Positions 46,301 through 58,302 of a DNA stretch of 64,000 bases are shown piece after piece; positions within the stretch are counted from its first letter, which is position 1, and each line of letters opens with the position of its first letter. The stretch is taken from contig JAHRBS010000006.1 of the NCBI GenBank assembly GCA_024305745.1, positions 2,234,501 through 2,298,500 on the forward strand, in the 5' to 3' direction. The stretch is from Polyporus tsugae. Taxonomy: Eukaryota; Basidiomycota; Agaricomycetes; Polyporales; Polyporaceae. Both the position numbers and the translations under genes were made by a program. The notes under the pieces were generated by a model, which saw only the letters and a list, made by a program, of their open reading frames with translations, was not told the DNA's origin and did no database searches.

Positions 46301-47405
46301 AGTGGTAACCTTGAGGTCAAGAATCTCTCGGCCCGTTACTCCCCGGTAAGTTTGTATCGGCGAAATCCTCATGTTCTACGCATTCATTCCCTCTCGGACA
46401 GGACGGCCCCAAAGTGCTGCACGACATTTCCTTCAAGGTTACCTCTGGAGAACGCGTCGGCATTGGTGAGGAACTCCTCTTCCCGACCTTTGCGAATATT
46501 GCTCATCAGAGCACTGCACAGTTGGCCGCACGGGGAGCGGCAAGAGCTCACTCACGCTGGCCCTTCTCCGCTGTATCTTGACAGAAGGTGACGTTCGATA
46601 CGATGGGGTGCCGACGGGAACGATCAACCTCGACGCCCTCCGTTCAAGCGTCACGATCATCCCGCAAGTGGTCAGTTGTTTCCTGCCCTCTACAGTCGCA
46701 TCACGTCTGCTGACGCCGTCGAATGTTGACAGCCCGAGTTGCTGAGCGGGACGCTCCGCCAGAACCTCGACCCCTTCTCGGAGCACGACGACTCGGTCCT
46801 GAACGACGCGCTTCGCTCCGCTGGCCTCTTCAACCTCCAAGACGAAACCGATGAATCGCAGATCACGCTCGACAGCGAGATCGCGGGAGGCGGGGCGAAC
46901 CTGTCGGTCGGGCAGCGCCAAGTCCTCGCACTCGCCCGGGCCATCGTGCGTCGGAGCAAGCTCCTCATTCTAGACGAGGCCACGTCTGCCATTGGTGAGC
47001 GCGATTCACTCCAACTTTAGATGTTGTTGCTGACTACCGGGTACCAGACTACGAGACGGACTCGATCATTCAGAAGTCGCTCCGTACCGAGCTTGGAAAG
47101 GACGTCACGCTCTTGACGGTCGCCCACCGCCTGCAGACGATCATGGACTCTGACAAGATCGTAAGTCGCGGTTGCTTCGCAGGGACCAGACATGCTGACG
47201 CGGTTCCGTGTAGATGGTGCTCGATGCCGGACGCATCGTGAGTTCAGCGGAGTCTTTCCCGTTGTTTGGTTACTGAATTCTATCACAGGTCGAGTTCGGC
47301 AGTCCCAGCGAGCTGCTGAAGAACGAGAAGGGCTTCCTTCGCGCCCTCGTCGACGAGAGCGGAGACAAGGACAACCTGTATGCGATGGCGGCGGCGGCAG
47401 CCTGA
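40393..47405 (+). CDS. ABCC-type (MRP-like) full ABC transporter
   Basis: ATP-driven exporter of the multidrug-resistance-associated class, likely in the vacuolar or plasma membrane. More than twenty short introns split a protein of roughly 1400-1500 aa. The N-terminus shows extra transmembrane helices ([30 protein letters not shown]), as in ABCC proteins with a TMD0. NBD1 has Walker [11 protein letters not shown], the Q-loop [10 protein letters not shown], the signature SGGQK and Walker B ILLLDD, with Asp in place of the catalytic Glu, as usual in this class, then VTHN. An acidic linker ([19 protein letters not shown]) precedes TMD2. NBD2 has [46 protein letters not shown] and AHRL. The protein ends in an Ala run after DNLYAM. 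Substrates cannot be predicted. Exons were checked at the motifs only, so the middle of the model is approximate. Confidence 0.9.
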
Positions 47406-47687
47406 GGGCAGCCGTCCGCGTAGATGCCTCGTGCCGTTCTCGATCTTTTGTACCCCATACCCGTGTCGGTCATTGTAGTCATTGAAGTTTCGTGACATAG
47501 AATAGATGGCGGTTCGAAGCCATCTCTCGTATTCTAGGCGGTTCTACATATGGAATTACAGAAGTTATCCAAGAAGAGATCCTATGACAAATCATCACAG
47601 CGTGTCCATGGCTGCTAGAACAAACCAGTACATAGGTGGTACACTGAGGGGCCGACGGTAGCTGTATGGCCAAGCCCCTCAGAAGAT

Positions 47688-49818
47688 CTACAATCCTGCC
47701 AGCTTGTACGCTTCGTCTTCGCGCTCCTTCCCCGCCTCCCGCTTCTTACTGGGGACGGAAGAGGCCTCTGCACTGGCACAGTCGAGGCGCAGGGCTTCGC
47801 CGTGCTGGTTCTTGAAGAACAGGACGTCGCCCTCGTCCTCTATGAACTTGCACTCCGTGAACGAGCGCCAGACCGCGTAGAACGCGGGCTAGAACAATTC
47901 CAATTTCCAACCAAGCGTCAGCGGATCTTGTGGGGTGAGTGGGAATGGGCAAGCGCGCAACGACTGACCGTGGAGTCGTAGCAGTAGTACTCGCCCAGCA
48001 CAGGCTTGATCGCCTCGGTCACTTTTGCGAGGTTGTCTGTAGGATATGCCGGTCGTCTGAGTCTTGTGAGCATGGGGATACATGGGAGCGGACACTTACA
48101 GAACGGGATGGTGACGAAGAAGTGGTGGGCGACGTGGTTGTGCCCGATCTGATGATGGCCATCGCCGAACGCTATTGAGAGTCTGCGTAGGGAAAAGAAC
48201 GCTGTGGAAGCACTCACGTTGTTCCAGAAGAACACTCCGATCCAGCCGAAGATGGGTCTGTCGACCGTGGCCAGTGCGCCGCGGGCAAACGTCCATGATT
48301 TCTGACTTTTCGTCAGCGAGCAGCTCGTGGAAAAGGGGGCGACGGCAACTCGTACCTCGTGGTAGTACGGAACGGTCGGGTCGCTATGCTGCAGGTATGT
48401 GAACATGACGAGCCAGTTATGTGCCCACTGCGTCGCCATATTGGCGGAATATCCGTCAGTGGAAAATTGTGCAGGGAACAGAGGAACAGGATCAGAACGT
48501 ACGAGCCAGGGGACGAAGTAGAGACTCCAAACGGCGTGGAAACCGACTTGGTATATCCACACGGCTAGATTGAGGACCATGCAGCCGATCGCAATGTCCG
48601 AAATGATGATATAGTTCTCTGCTTATATATAAGATTTCTGCTTGGATATAGGAAAGGTCGTCTACTTACTGTCTTGTGGCTTGAAGAGCTTCGAAGACGG
48701 TTTGTAGTGCTGGATGTGTGTTAGCAAACATATTCGAAGCCAAACGATACGTCAAACAGGCATCACGTACGCTGGTCCCAGCAGGGTATTTCGGGTTACC
48801 CTTGCGGTTTTGCCTTGAAATCTACTGTTAGACAAGACAAAGCCGTTGGCGGCACAGAGACGTACGCGAGATATATTTGGAACCCACTGTGATGAGCTCT
48901 CAACGTTAACGCGTGTTGAACGGCACCCGATGATGATCACCTACATGAACTGCCTGAAGACCAATTTGCTCAGGGTATAAAGGGGCGTCTCCTCGACGAG
49001 CTCTTTGTAATCCATTTTAGTCGCGTGCGCCGCATCCGGGAGCTTGAAATCTTTCCTCGTAAGGGGATGATATGTCTCATCGCGAGTGAGATTGTTGGTT
49101 CCTTTCTGAGGGCGGGGTCAATGACGACTATCATTGCTAGGTAGGAAAGAGAAGAACGGACGTGATGAGAACGGTGAGTCAACCTCCATGCGAAATAGGG
49201 AGTGAGGAAGAACGTGTGTAGGGAGATTCCGACAACGTGATTCAACCAGCCGTGCGGAGATACAGATTCGTGACCGCACTGCGTGGGGAGGATGTGCATG
49301 AGCCATCACATTGATTGACGTTGCTAGAGTTTGCCATACCTCGTGCCCTATCCAAGCGAATTGAAGTCAGTCGAAAATAAAGCCTGAAAAGGTTCGATTC
49401 AAACCGTACCAAGTGTCCAGAACCCGGCAAACGCGACGCTTTGCCAGAACCAATACAGTATCCAGAAGCTCCAGGAGACAAGGGAACGGCTAGTCGGACC
49501 GAGACCGAATGCGGTAGCGGTCACCCACGAGAGCTGGTCGATTCGTGTGGCGAAGGTATAGAAGAGCACGGAGAGTGCCACGGTTCGCGCGACATAGAAG
49601 AGACCTTTTGCGGTACTCCTCTCGAAAAGATGTCGAGGGACGGCAGCATGCACCTCTTTGATCGACACGGAAGGCGGCACAAACTGGGCGCGCTTCTTCC
49701 GCTCTTCGTATTCCGGGCCGTCGCGGACTAACCAGGAGAAAGCCTGAGGTCCCTGCGCAGAACCGACAGACGAAGACGAATGGCCCTTGGAGGATTCCGG
49801 GGAGCGAACCTCAGCCAT
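47688..49818 (-). CDS. FAD2: Delta-12 fatty acid desaturase (oleate desaturase)
   Basis: Endoplasmic-reticulum enzyme converting oleate to linoleate. At least eight exons encode about 440 aa. Exon 1 (49818-49410) reads MAEVRSPESSKGHSSS, then PPSVSIKEVHAAVPRHLFER, a conserved FAD2 entry segment, and several membrane spans. The three His boxes are HECGHE, HRSHH and HVAHH. The first is split by an 8-nt exon (49347-49340) supplying its first His and Glu. The second follows GWLNHVVGISLHTFFLTPYF. The third lies in IGHNHVAHHFFVTIPF. The region YLQHSDPTVPYYH is also characteristic. The C-terminus ends EREDEAYKLAGL. Delta-12 and delta-15 enzymes are hard to separate by eye; delta-12 is more likely. 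Confidence 0.92.
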
Positions 49819-51175
49819 GTGCGAGTAAGAAGAGCGGCGAGACGTCCGCAGGGGACAAGGACAGGGCGCACTGGCAAGATGAGGCCCAGCACCGTGGAAG
49901 GCACGAGGAGGGATTTCCTATATACTCCGCGCGAGGCCCACAGACCGCGCCCCTGAGATTAGCATTTGATATCCGACTTCCGGGGACATGCTTCTGAATA
50001 CGTTTCCCACTGATCAACCTAGCATGCCGACATAAAACCCACGATCTCCAAGAGGGCTGAGCAAGCGTGGCATGGCTGGACACTGAGAATCCGGAAATCT
50101 GGACATGCTGGGCCCAAGCTGGGCCACAAACCGAGAATGTTTGAGTGGCAGATGACGCTAAAACGAGCAGAGAACAAGGAATCCAGCCTCGAGGTCGTCC
50201 GGAAATGAATGCAGCTCCAATGCACTCCGCCCGACCACGCCCGAACTTGCTTAGTCAGCAGCATTGACCCAGATGCTGCTCTCCGTTCAACGAGTTGGCA
50301 ACGCTCCTTCATGTGGTATCTTCCAAGTTCCAATCATACATATCCTTGCAGACAGGAGTAATTGCATGGAGGCGTGCAAGCATCTGACTCCAGGTCAACA
50401 GTGCCTTGGGCCACCGCACCAACTGCAAGCATCCTCATGGTGGTAAGTACTTGTCTCATCTTGGCACCTCGATCGTAAAGCTAAAGGATCGATATATTGT
50501 CATCCATTGTCCACATATGGTCAGCAACAGAGGCTACTTTAAGGCACCTTGAAGCTTATGCACTTATGCGGATCAGAAGTCCGTTAGGTCTATGTAGATC
50601 ATCATCTTTACTCTTTCTTAACTGCTTCGCATCAACAGGAGGAGTCCGGCGAACTGGAGATGCCTTAGTGGGGTCATACGTGGTATGACTAGTCGTGGTG
50701 CGCGACGTCTCTCATCTCCGTTGCTGACCATATACCAGACATAGGTGACAGCCGGTATACAGCATGTACAGTAATAGCGCGTAACAAGCTTGAAGCAGGG
50801 CCATGAATATGAAGTGGCGTCTCCGATCGATGTCACTGACACCTGTCTCAACCGCGACCATCCACGATCACATGTCGACATGACTAGCAGCTCCCAGGAT
50901 CTAGGCATCAAGACATGTACACTAAGTACTTTGCCAACTGTGTCTCCGACGACTCTCCGTGTAAGTCTATTCACGTCCGGCAACCTCGTTCGCAGTGTTA
51001 ACTTTCCATGGGCAAGGTGTCGCAAGCCTACGTACCGCCAACTATACTCTAAGGCCACTCCGAGAACGTGCGGAGGAACACCGACCCAAAGTGCAATTTT
51101 AATCGTTCGGTACAGTGATGATCATCGTCCGATCGTATCTAGTCACAGTGTCCTATGGATTCGAAGCCTCAAATT
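49819..51175. other. Intergenic, no supported gene (1.36 kb)
   Basis: Promoter of the desaturase at the left and the 3' flank of the carboxypeptidase at the right. Open frames of 60-175 codons overlap and show no domain. Confidence 0.5.
49919..49924 (-). promoter_or_regulatory. TATA box of the desaturase gene
   Basis: TATATA (minus strand TATATAGG) lies 101 nt upstream of the desaturase ATG at 49818. Confidence 0.5.
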
Positions 51176-53698
51176 TCAAAGTTCTACAGTGTCGTGTGTC
51201 GCAGTGGAAGGGGCCGGCGCAGCGTCCCCAGCGGCGGCGGTCGCGATGAACTTCTCCCAGGCAGCCACAGTCGCGCTCGGCCACGTCCACGTCCCTTCCG
51301 TCTTCGCAGACCCATAGAAGACCTTGCCCCCGCCCCCCATATGTTCCCTCGCGAGCGCCGCGTCCTCCCCGCCCACCACCGTCCCGTCCTGCAGCACCGT
51401 CCCGTTCGGATTGTGGCCAAGCACGAACTCGCGCAGGAACACCAGCGCTGGTCGCGGCATGTACTCGGGCAGCGTGTGGCCGCCCTGGTTGAACAGCACG
51501 TACGTCACGTTCCGCTCCTGGTGCACGATCCCCGCGGGCGCCCGCGCGTCGTCGTACCATGGCGTCGACGGCCGCCGTGTGAAGCCCTGCGCGCCCCCGA
51601 ACGTGAAGTTCTGGATGATGACCTCCGTACCGCGGTGCTGGATGTCCGAGTCGTCGTTGCCCGAGTAGAACACGAACGGGACGCCGCGCGTGGACGCGTT
51701 CGCGAAGAGCGGCGTGAGGAACGCGACGGGCTCGACGGACGGGTCCCCGTGGATGTTCCCGATCGAGAGGTCGTAGACGGAGTTGAAGGGGTACGTGATG
51801 TGGACGGACCAGTTCTTGGAGAGCGGGGCGTGCAGCGCGGCGCGGACGTCGGCGGAGTTGAGGAAGGGCGCGATGTCCTTGGGCGGCCGGGGGTTCGTCG
51901 CGTCGGGAATCTCGTAGACGTTGGCGTGCCCGTTCGCTAGCGCGGGGAGTGTAAGCATGAGCGTGTGCGGATGGAGCGATGAAGAATCCGACGCGTACTC
52001 CAGGGGAATGTGAAGTTGAGAGCGTAGTCCCACATCTCATCGAACAGGTCGCAGCCGTACCATGGATCGAGGGTGCCATTGGCGCGTCCGGAGAGGTCTC
52101 GCTTCCATTGGGCTCTCTTTGCCTCTTGGTGTTTGTCCTGCTCGCGCGTCTGAGCCGACTCGCTATGGAGCTCACGCGCGACGAGCTCTCTCAAATGCGA
52201 CTCCTCCCACGAGCGGATGATGCGCCTCGATTCCTGCGCCTCGGGGGGTATCGCCCGCTGACCCATAGGCATGGCTAGGGTTGGGAATGTCCCGCCGGTT
52301 TGTGGATACGTCAAGTTCAGATCAAACCCGCAGAGGTGGTGTCTGTTATACGTTCCAGTCAGAAATGTTCGAGGTTTGCATGGGGAGTTGAGGGGTGGCT
52401 CACTGTTCCTTGAAGTAGTGGAAGACATCTTGGTCGTAGCCGATAATTCCGGGATAAGTCTCGAGAATATTGACCTTCGACGGGGATCGTTAGTGTTGGG
52501 TTTCAAGGTGAGATAGTAGCCTACGTACGACCGGTAGGTTACGAATGGTCGCAAACGATCCCACAAAGCCGTCTCCGATTGATACCTTGCGCAGGTGGAC
52601 TGGAGGGTTCGGTACGGAGAAGAGATGCTTGGTGATGTAAGACTGCGACAGTCGTTAGGTTCCATACTCAGTGACGTAACTAAAACCTCAGGAGACTCAC
52701 GATGAAGTGGCCCGCGTAGCTCTCGCCCATGAGGTAAAGCGGCCGTGTGGAGAGACTCGGGAAGACGCGGACAAGGTTCGTCAAGAATGCCAGCTGCCGG
52801 CGGGCGTGTCAGAGCGACATGAAATTTGGGGTACGTAAATCAGTCGACGCACGAAGTCTTCGGCCATCTGGTCTTCGTTGGGAACTGTATTGAAGAGGGT
52901 AAGGTACGTGACGGGTACTCCAAGATGGACGAGCTATACTCACCGTATCCCTGTGCGTCTGCAGTCGAGTAGCCAGTGCCTAACTCAAATGGATGAGAGG
53001 TGAAGTCAATGCGATATATGCGGCGTGGAACTTGCCTACGGGCTGATCTATCCATATCATATCCGCCAGAGTGTTCCAACTGAAAGGGTTAGCTTCAAAC
53101 ACGTTGGTACTCGTAATGTGGATAGGCCCGTTCTGAGAGGGTATGTAGTAAGCATTCGCCATTCTCACCACTTCCCGGAGCCTCGCACCTCTCTGAACAA
53201 TCCTAGTAGGCTCGAAGACCCTGGGCTGTGAGGCGATATATGTCAGAAACCCGGCGTTCTGAAGCCGTTGTCCGAAACTCACCCGCCCTGGAGCCAAATG
53301 ATCCAAGGATCCGTCTTCTTGTCGGCAGGCGCAGTAAGTGTGCCCTCGGTTCCATTCCGCTCGAACGCCCAGAAGAACAGAGTGTTATTGGGGTGGCCCG
53401 GGCGGTCTACGGGGATGTTACCAGCGAAGCTGCGAGACAACGCGATGTGCGCAAGGTTGGGGAGGGGATACTTGACCTCGAAATCTGCATGCGAATCAAC
53501 CTCTGACAGGAGACACACGGTATAAACGAATCCGAACATGGGGAGTGACTCACAGTGTTGCCAGTCCGGTCCGAGGGGCGTTTGAGGTTGTCCTTGCCAG
53601 GCGTGAGGGTAAGAGCCGGGCGGGGCCGTCTGTTGCGCCAAGATTTGGCCGCCGAACAAGATGCCGAAAAGACAGAGAAGAGGTATTACGCTCGCCAT
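51176..53698 (-). CDS. Secreted serine carboxypeptidase (peptidase family S10)
   Basis: Releases C-terminal amino acids from peptides at acidic pH, in the vacuole or outside the cell. The protein is roughly 560-600 aa over about ten exons. Residues 1-20 (MASVIPLLCLFGILFGGQIL) are a signal peptide. PWIIWLQGGPGSSSLLGLF is the oxyanion-hole region, resolved across an intron and followed by NGPIHI. WIDQPVGTGYSTADAQGY is a strong S10 signature. The catalytic Ser lies in LYLMGESYAGHFI near 52715, the catalytic Asp in VFYSGNDDSDIQHRG, and the catalytic His in NQGGHTLPEYMPRP. The usual GAGHE form around the histidine is GGHTLP here, a variation seen in basidiomycete members. Several N-glycosylation sites are present. 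The minus-strand TATA element starts about 40 nt upstream of the ATG. Confidence 0.92.
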
Positions 53699-54350
53699 GG
53701 CGACTCTCAATCCGATACTCTCTGTTACTGTGCATACTTATATAGATCGTCAGCCTCGCAGGGATATCTATGGGTTCGAGGGTGACTGGAGGCTGGCTTG
53801 AAAGTTTCGACACGGTGATTGTCCCGGGTCCCAAAACAAGGTTATCTGCTGGCTGACTTGCAGCGCGTGAGCCCATCGTGGGCATCGGCTGGTATTGAAG
53901 CATCGTCTCCAGCCCGGTGTGCGAGCCGATCGTAAGTACGATCGTGGACGGTGCGGCAAGTGGACGGGGGGGGGGCCGGTAGGCTGGTTCCGAATAGGGA
54001 GCACTTCGGCCAGCCTGACAGAGCGTACGCCATGCGTTCTTCCGAGCAGTTGAAGAAGTGGGGGAGTGGGATAATATACTCACGCGATTCTGGGTCTGCG
54101 GCAAGAGATGTAAGCCTTCATGGCGTCTGCGTTGGCCGATTTCATGAATACTTCAATTTCAAACATGACGTATGGGTCTAGTAGTCTGTGCCCTCCAGGG
54201 CTCCGAGTCCAATAAGCAACACATGTAAAGTGAGTACACCGGATGGAATACAGATATCGTACTCAGCTCATTCAACCTCCTAGATATTGGATAGATACTC
54301 GCTCCTCCGTGGGGACATACAACTCGCCGGTTCAACCCAAGCATACACGC
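53699..54350. other. Intergenic, no supported gene (0.65 kb)
   Basis: Promoter of the carboxypeptidase and 3' flank of the exonuclease gene. Contains a run of about ten Gs near 53966 and nothing else recognisable. Confidence 0.5.
53738..53745 (-). promoter_or_regulatory. TATA-like element of the carboxypeptidase gene
   Basis: CTATATAA on the minus strand lies about 40 nt upstream of the ATG at 53698, implying a very short 5' leader if used. Confidence 0.4.
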
Positions 54351-56211
54351 CTACGCCTTCTTGTACCCGTCCACCTCGAGGATCCAGTCCCGATGGCGCC
54401 GCCACGACCCAGCCTCGAGCTGGACGAACGCCTTCAAGCGCTCCATCGAGAACGGCAGGCCCAGGTCGGCCTGCAGCGCCCGGACGACGTACGATCTGCG
54501 AGTCCACACACATTAGTTTCATCCTCCACTCCAGCTTCAGGTAGCGCACGAAGAGACTTACATGACGGTGCTCTCGGCAAGGGGGTTTTCCTTGCTCCTG
54601 AGTGCAGCGCAGATGTCGGCGAGGGGCATGTCGCGGTTATGCCACAGATTGTACGCGCGCATATGCTGCGGGCGCGGCGGCTCTCGTTGGGATTGAGTCG
54701 GCTGCGTGCCGGTAGTGGTCTGGGTTCTGCTCATGCTCGCGCCGGAGGAGGAAGGCGGGCGCGCGAACGGATTCCAGCCCCCGGAGGTCGTCCTCGAGAG
54801 CTGTGGTTGTGTCTGGGTCTGCGCGGGTGTGGGCGTGGGCGTGGAAGAGCCCTGTCCTGGTTCCTTGTCTTCCACGCTAGCCTCCGTGGCTTGCGACGAC
54901 GCGGCCGGCGAAGCGGTAGCGTTATGATTGGCAGCAGTCTTCTCGCGGTATTCCTTCTCCAAGTCCGCCGCACACGCCTTCCAGTCTACGTCGTTCTCGT
55001 TCTCGGCAGCGATGGCCATCAGGACATTGTGCACCGTCAACGCGCAATGGGCATCGTTGGCGGCGTACGTGATCTGCGCGTGCGAGAGCTTCGCCTCCCA
55101 ATCGCTCGTTCGGACCCTGCCCTTGTCGAGGGTCTTATGAGTGTAGTACTCGACGACTTTGGCGAGTGCGACGATGTTGCGGTTGTAGGTTTGGGAGAAT
55201 TTGGGGTCGGCGAGTCGGCCAAGGGCGCCGAGTTCGACGAGGCCGGCGGGGAGGATCCCGAAGTCGCGGAAGAGCTTCTGGCCGTCGTCTGGAACATGGA
55301 GTCGGTGTGGGTGGTAAGAGATGGTGTGGAAAGGACGTACTGCGAATGTTGGCGCCGAGCTTCATGATGTCTTCGTTCTCGATGACTTCCTGGAGGGGAC
55401 AGACTATGAGCCTCTTGCATCTTACACACTGCGAGACGACATGGATACCTTGACTTTCTGTGGAAACTCTGTATAGATTGGTCAGCAAGTATAGTATGAG
55501 ATGATGGAGTGGAACGTACTCTTCATTGCGCTAACCTGTACCAGCAGGATCATCCGTGCATCACACAACTGCACCAGAGCCGTTCGTCTCTCCATGGGTG
55601 CCCTCCCTCGACGGAAAGTGACAACCCACTCGAGGTCGAAACCGAGCGGGCCCTTCATACTCTGGACGAGGTCATTTGCTTCTTCCTCGTGTTGGGTGTA
55701 TACGGCAGCCGGCATGGGACGATACTGCTTATACGAGTACAGCGGAAGGTTGGATTTGCTCTTAGATTGTGCCTTCGCCTTCGATGTCGGCCTCAAGTTC
55801 GTAGCAACAGGGCTCAGGTCTTCGACGTTATCTTCGGGGATAGTAGGGTTGTTCTCGATATCGCTGGCCGCACAATGCAGTTGGACGGCGGTGGCTCTAG
55901 TCTTTCCCTTCGAGGACGGCTTGCTGTGGCCCGCTTCCTCTGTGGGCTCAGACACTTCTGCATTAGGCTGAGATAACAACTGCCCCATTGTAGTGGATGG
56001 ATGGGTGCTGCGCCATGTAAGTGTGAGCCCCGGAGCTCGGACGCATGAGGAGATATCTAGACACCCACCAGAAGTCAGCGACGAGATTCACTGCGTCGGG
56101 AACGAGGGGACCGGAGAGCCAGTTAGGGAGCTCGGCGTCGAGTGCGGCCAGGATTTTGGACCGCCGGAGTGGCCTGGTGTTAGAGGTAGAAGGTGGAGCT
56201 GACACGTCCAT
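54351..56211 (-). CDS. WRN-like 3'-5' exonuclease with C-terminal helix-turn-helix
   Basis: DEDDy-type exonuclease, probably acting on DNA in the nucleus. The model begins at ATG 56211 (MDVSAPPSTSNTRPLRRSKI). It splices from 56069 to 56007 with donor GTGGGT, continuing THPSTTMGQLLSQPNAEV; an alternative start at that internal Met (55988) cannot be excluded. A disordered region precedes the exonuclease domain. Motif I is GFDLEWVVTF (Asp and Glu), then TALVQLCDARMILLVQVS. The middle shows LVELGALGRLADPKF, and motif III is ITYAANDAHCAL with Tyr and Asp. A Pro/Ser/Thr-rich linker leads to AYNLWHNRDMPLADICAALR and NPLAESTVMSYVVRALQADL, which resemble the helix-turn-helix found at the C-terminus of RecQ helicases. 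No helicase domain is present. Confidence 0.85.
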
Positions 56212-56653
56212 CGTATTCGTCCGGATGATTGCGTGGCGCAGGACAAAGCGATTCGGGTTTCTTTGTCTGAATGTCTTTGGTACTAGTCGACCGACCCGCT
56301 CGAGGAGGCTGGACAGTGTAGCCTCAGTACATCTTGCACACGGGATATACCCGACGTGGTCACCTACGAGAGGGAATGGATAAGAGTTGTCGTCGTGGTC
56401 GTCGGGGCCGAAGTTGGACGCGTCGCCGCTGCCCGCGACGCGACTGGAACAAAGTTGTCACGTGTGTCACGGGACCGCAATGTCAACGTGCAGACGCCCG
56501 TTCAGGTGGTAGTGACCAAATCGGGAGGTCCCTGCAGACTGCTGTGCGACGACTGGGAAATTTTTGGGCAGCGGGTGCGAGGCAGCGAATCTGAAAGCAT
56601 CACATAAACTCTTCCACTTGCTCTCCCCCCCTCCTCCAACCCACAAGATCGCC
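56212..56653. other. Divergent promoter region (0.44 kb)
   Basis: Separates the start codons of the exonuclease (minus) and zuotin (plus) genes. It contains no gene. Confidence 0.5.
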
Positions 56654-58302
56654 ATGGCGAACGTCGTAGAACTTCCCGTCGTACCCCCACCATTGCCCGC
56701 CGGCTGGACCCCGTCCCAAGGTTCGGGAAAATCGAGTGCGCGTGAGTATCGACAGATCTCCGCGGACCCCAGATGTACTGAGACATACCGCACGAGAAGC
56801 TTTGGTCGAGCGCAAGCTGCTCCCGGTCGGCGAGGCGTACCTTGCGCACGTTCGAAGAGCCGTACACAACCTCACTTTCGAAGAGCACGACAAGCACGCG
56901 GAGGAGGAGCGGAAGCGGCTAGTGGCCTTGAACGGAAGCGGTGCGGTCGTGGAGGACGATCTTGGAGTTGGCGATGAGGAGGAGACGGAGGACCTGTTGC
57001 TGTTGGATCCGAAGGAGTGGAAGGTACGCACTCACCTCTCGTCCCGTGCACTAGATATTGACGAGATTCGTGCGACAGAAACAAGATCATTATGCCGTCC
57101 TCGGCCTCTCGCACTTGCGGTACCTAGCGACCGCGGACCAGATTAAGATTGCACGTACGTTCTGTTTTCCCTATATTGTATACCATAGAATCCTGTTCTC
57201 CGCTCCCCCATTTGCGCACTTCCTTTCCTTTCTTCTCTTCAAGATTGCCCATAAATGGATCCCCAATTCGAAGCATGCGATCCCCCTGTCTGGCTCAGGG
57301 TGCGCATTAGTTATCACCGCGGCCGTGGGCGAGGGGCGGAGTCAGGGCTCATTTCCTAATCGTACACTGTTGCTCATATGTTTCTCCTCCAGACCGAAAG
57401 AAGGTGCTCAAGCACCATCCGGACAAGAAGGCGGGCCAGGTCGGCGACTCCAACGACGACGCGTTCTTCAAGTGCATCCAAAAAGCGTTCGAGGTCCTCA
57501 CGAACCCCGAGCGCCGCCGCCAGTTCGACTCCGTCGACCCGTACTACGACCTCCTCCAGGACGACGTGCCGACGCAGTCCCAGGTCACGAAGCACAAGCA
57601 CCCGGAGAAGTACTTCTTCCAGGCGTTCGCGCCCGTGTTCGAGCGCGAGGCACGGTTTAGCAGGAAGCAGCCCGTGCCGATGCTGGGCTCGTACGATGAG
57701 TCGAAGGGGACTGTCTCGGCCTTCTATGACTTCTGGTACAACTTTGATAGCTGGCGGAGCTTTGAGTACCTCGACAAGGAGGTAAACGAGGGCAGCGACA
57801 AGTGCGTACTCCATCGTTTTTGATTGGTGTGAGATCAGATTCTGATGCTTTTGTGGTACAGCCGCGACGACAAGCGGTACACGGAGAAGAAAAACAAGTC
57901 GGAACGTGCACGCCGCAAGAAGGAGGACACGGCGCGACTGCGCGCGATCGTGGACACCGCGCTCGCGGTCGACCCGCGTATCAAGCGTATCAGGCAAGAG
58001 GAGAAGGAAGCGCGCGAGGCGAAGAAGAAGGGCAAGGGGGGCGTAAACGGTGCAGGTGGTGCGAATTCGAAGCAGAATGCCGAGGAGGAGAAGCGGAAAG
58101 CGGAGGAAGAGGCCAAAAAGAAGGAAGAGGAAGAGCAGGTGAGTACTTGGTGGGGCACAAGTCGTTGTGTGGGAGCAACACTGAGGTTGGCCTGCAGGTT
58201 GCACGCGCCGAGGCGAAGAAGGCGAAGGCGGCCGCTGCGACCGCGGCAAAGAAAGCGAGACGAGCACAGCGTGCGACGGAGCCGGACGGCGGCGCGGCAT
58301 AA
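56654..58302 (+). CDS. ZUO1: Zuotin-type J protein (ribosome-associated complex)
   Basis: Hsp40 partner of ribosome-bound Hsp70 that folds nascent chains. Six or so exons encode about 405 aa. The N-terminus MANVVELPVVPPPLPAGWTP is followed by the zuotin-specific region RKLLPVGEAYLAHVRRAVHN. The J domain reads DHYAVLGLSHLRYLATADQI, then KKVLKHHPDKKAG with the HPD motif, interrupted by a roughly 240-nt intron. The zuotin homology domain follows: FEVLTNPERRRQFDSVDPYY, then FDSWRSFEYLDKEVN. A highly charged ribosome-binding region follows (KNKSERARRKKEDTARLRAI). The frame ends with an Ala/Lys-rich stretch (KKAKAAAATAAKKARRAQRA) and a stop at 58302. The C-terminal four-helix bundle of yeast Zuo1 is not visible, so the gene is short at this end or a further exon was missed. 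Confidence 0.88.

Noticed and set aside
49441..49731. 96-codon plus-strand frame inside the desaturase gene
   Set aside because: Antisense shadow of desaturase exon 1, whose minus-strand translation is clearly the enzyme.
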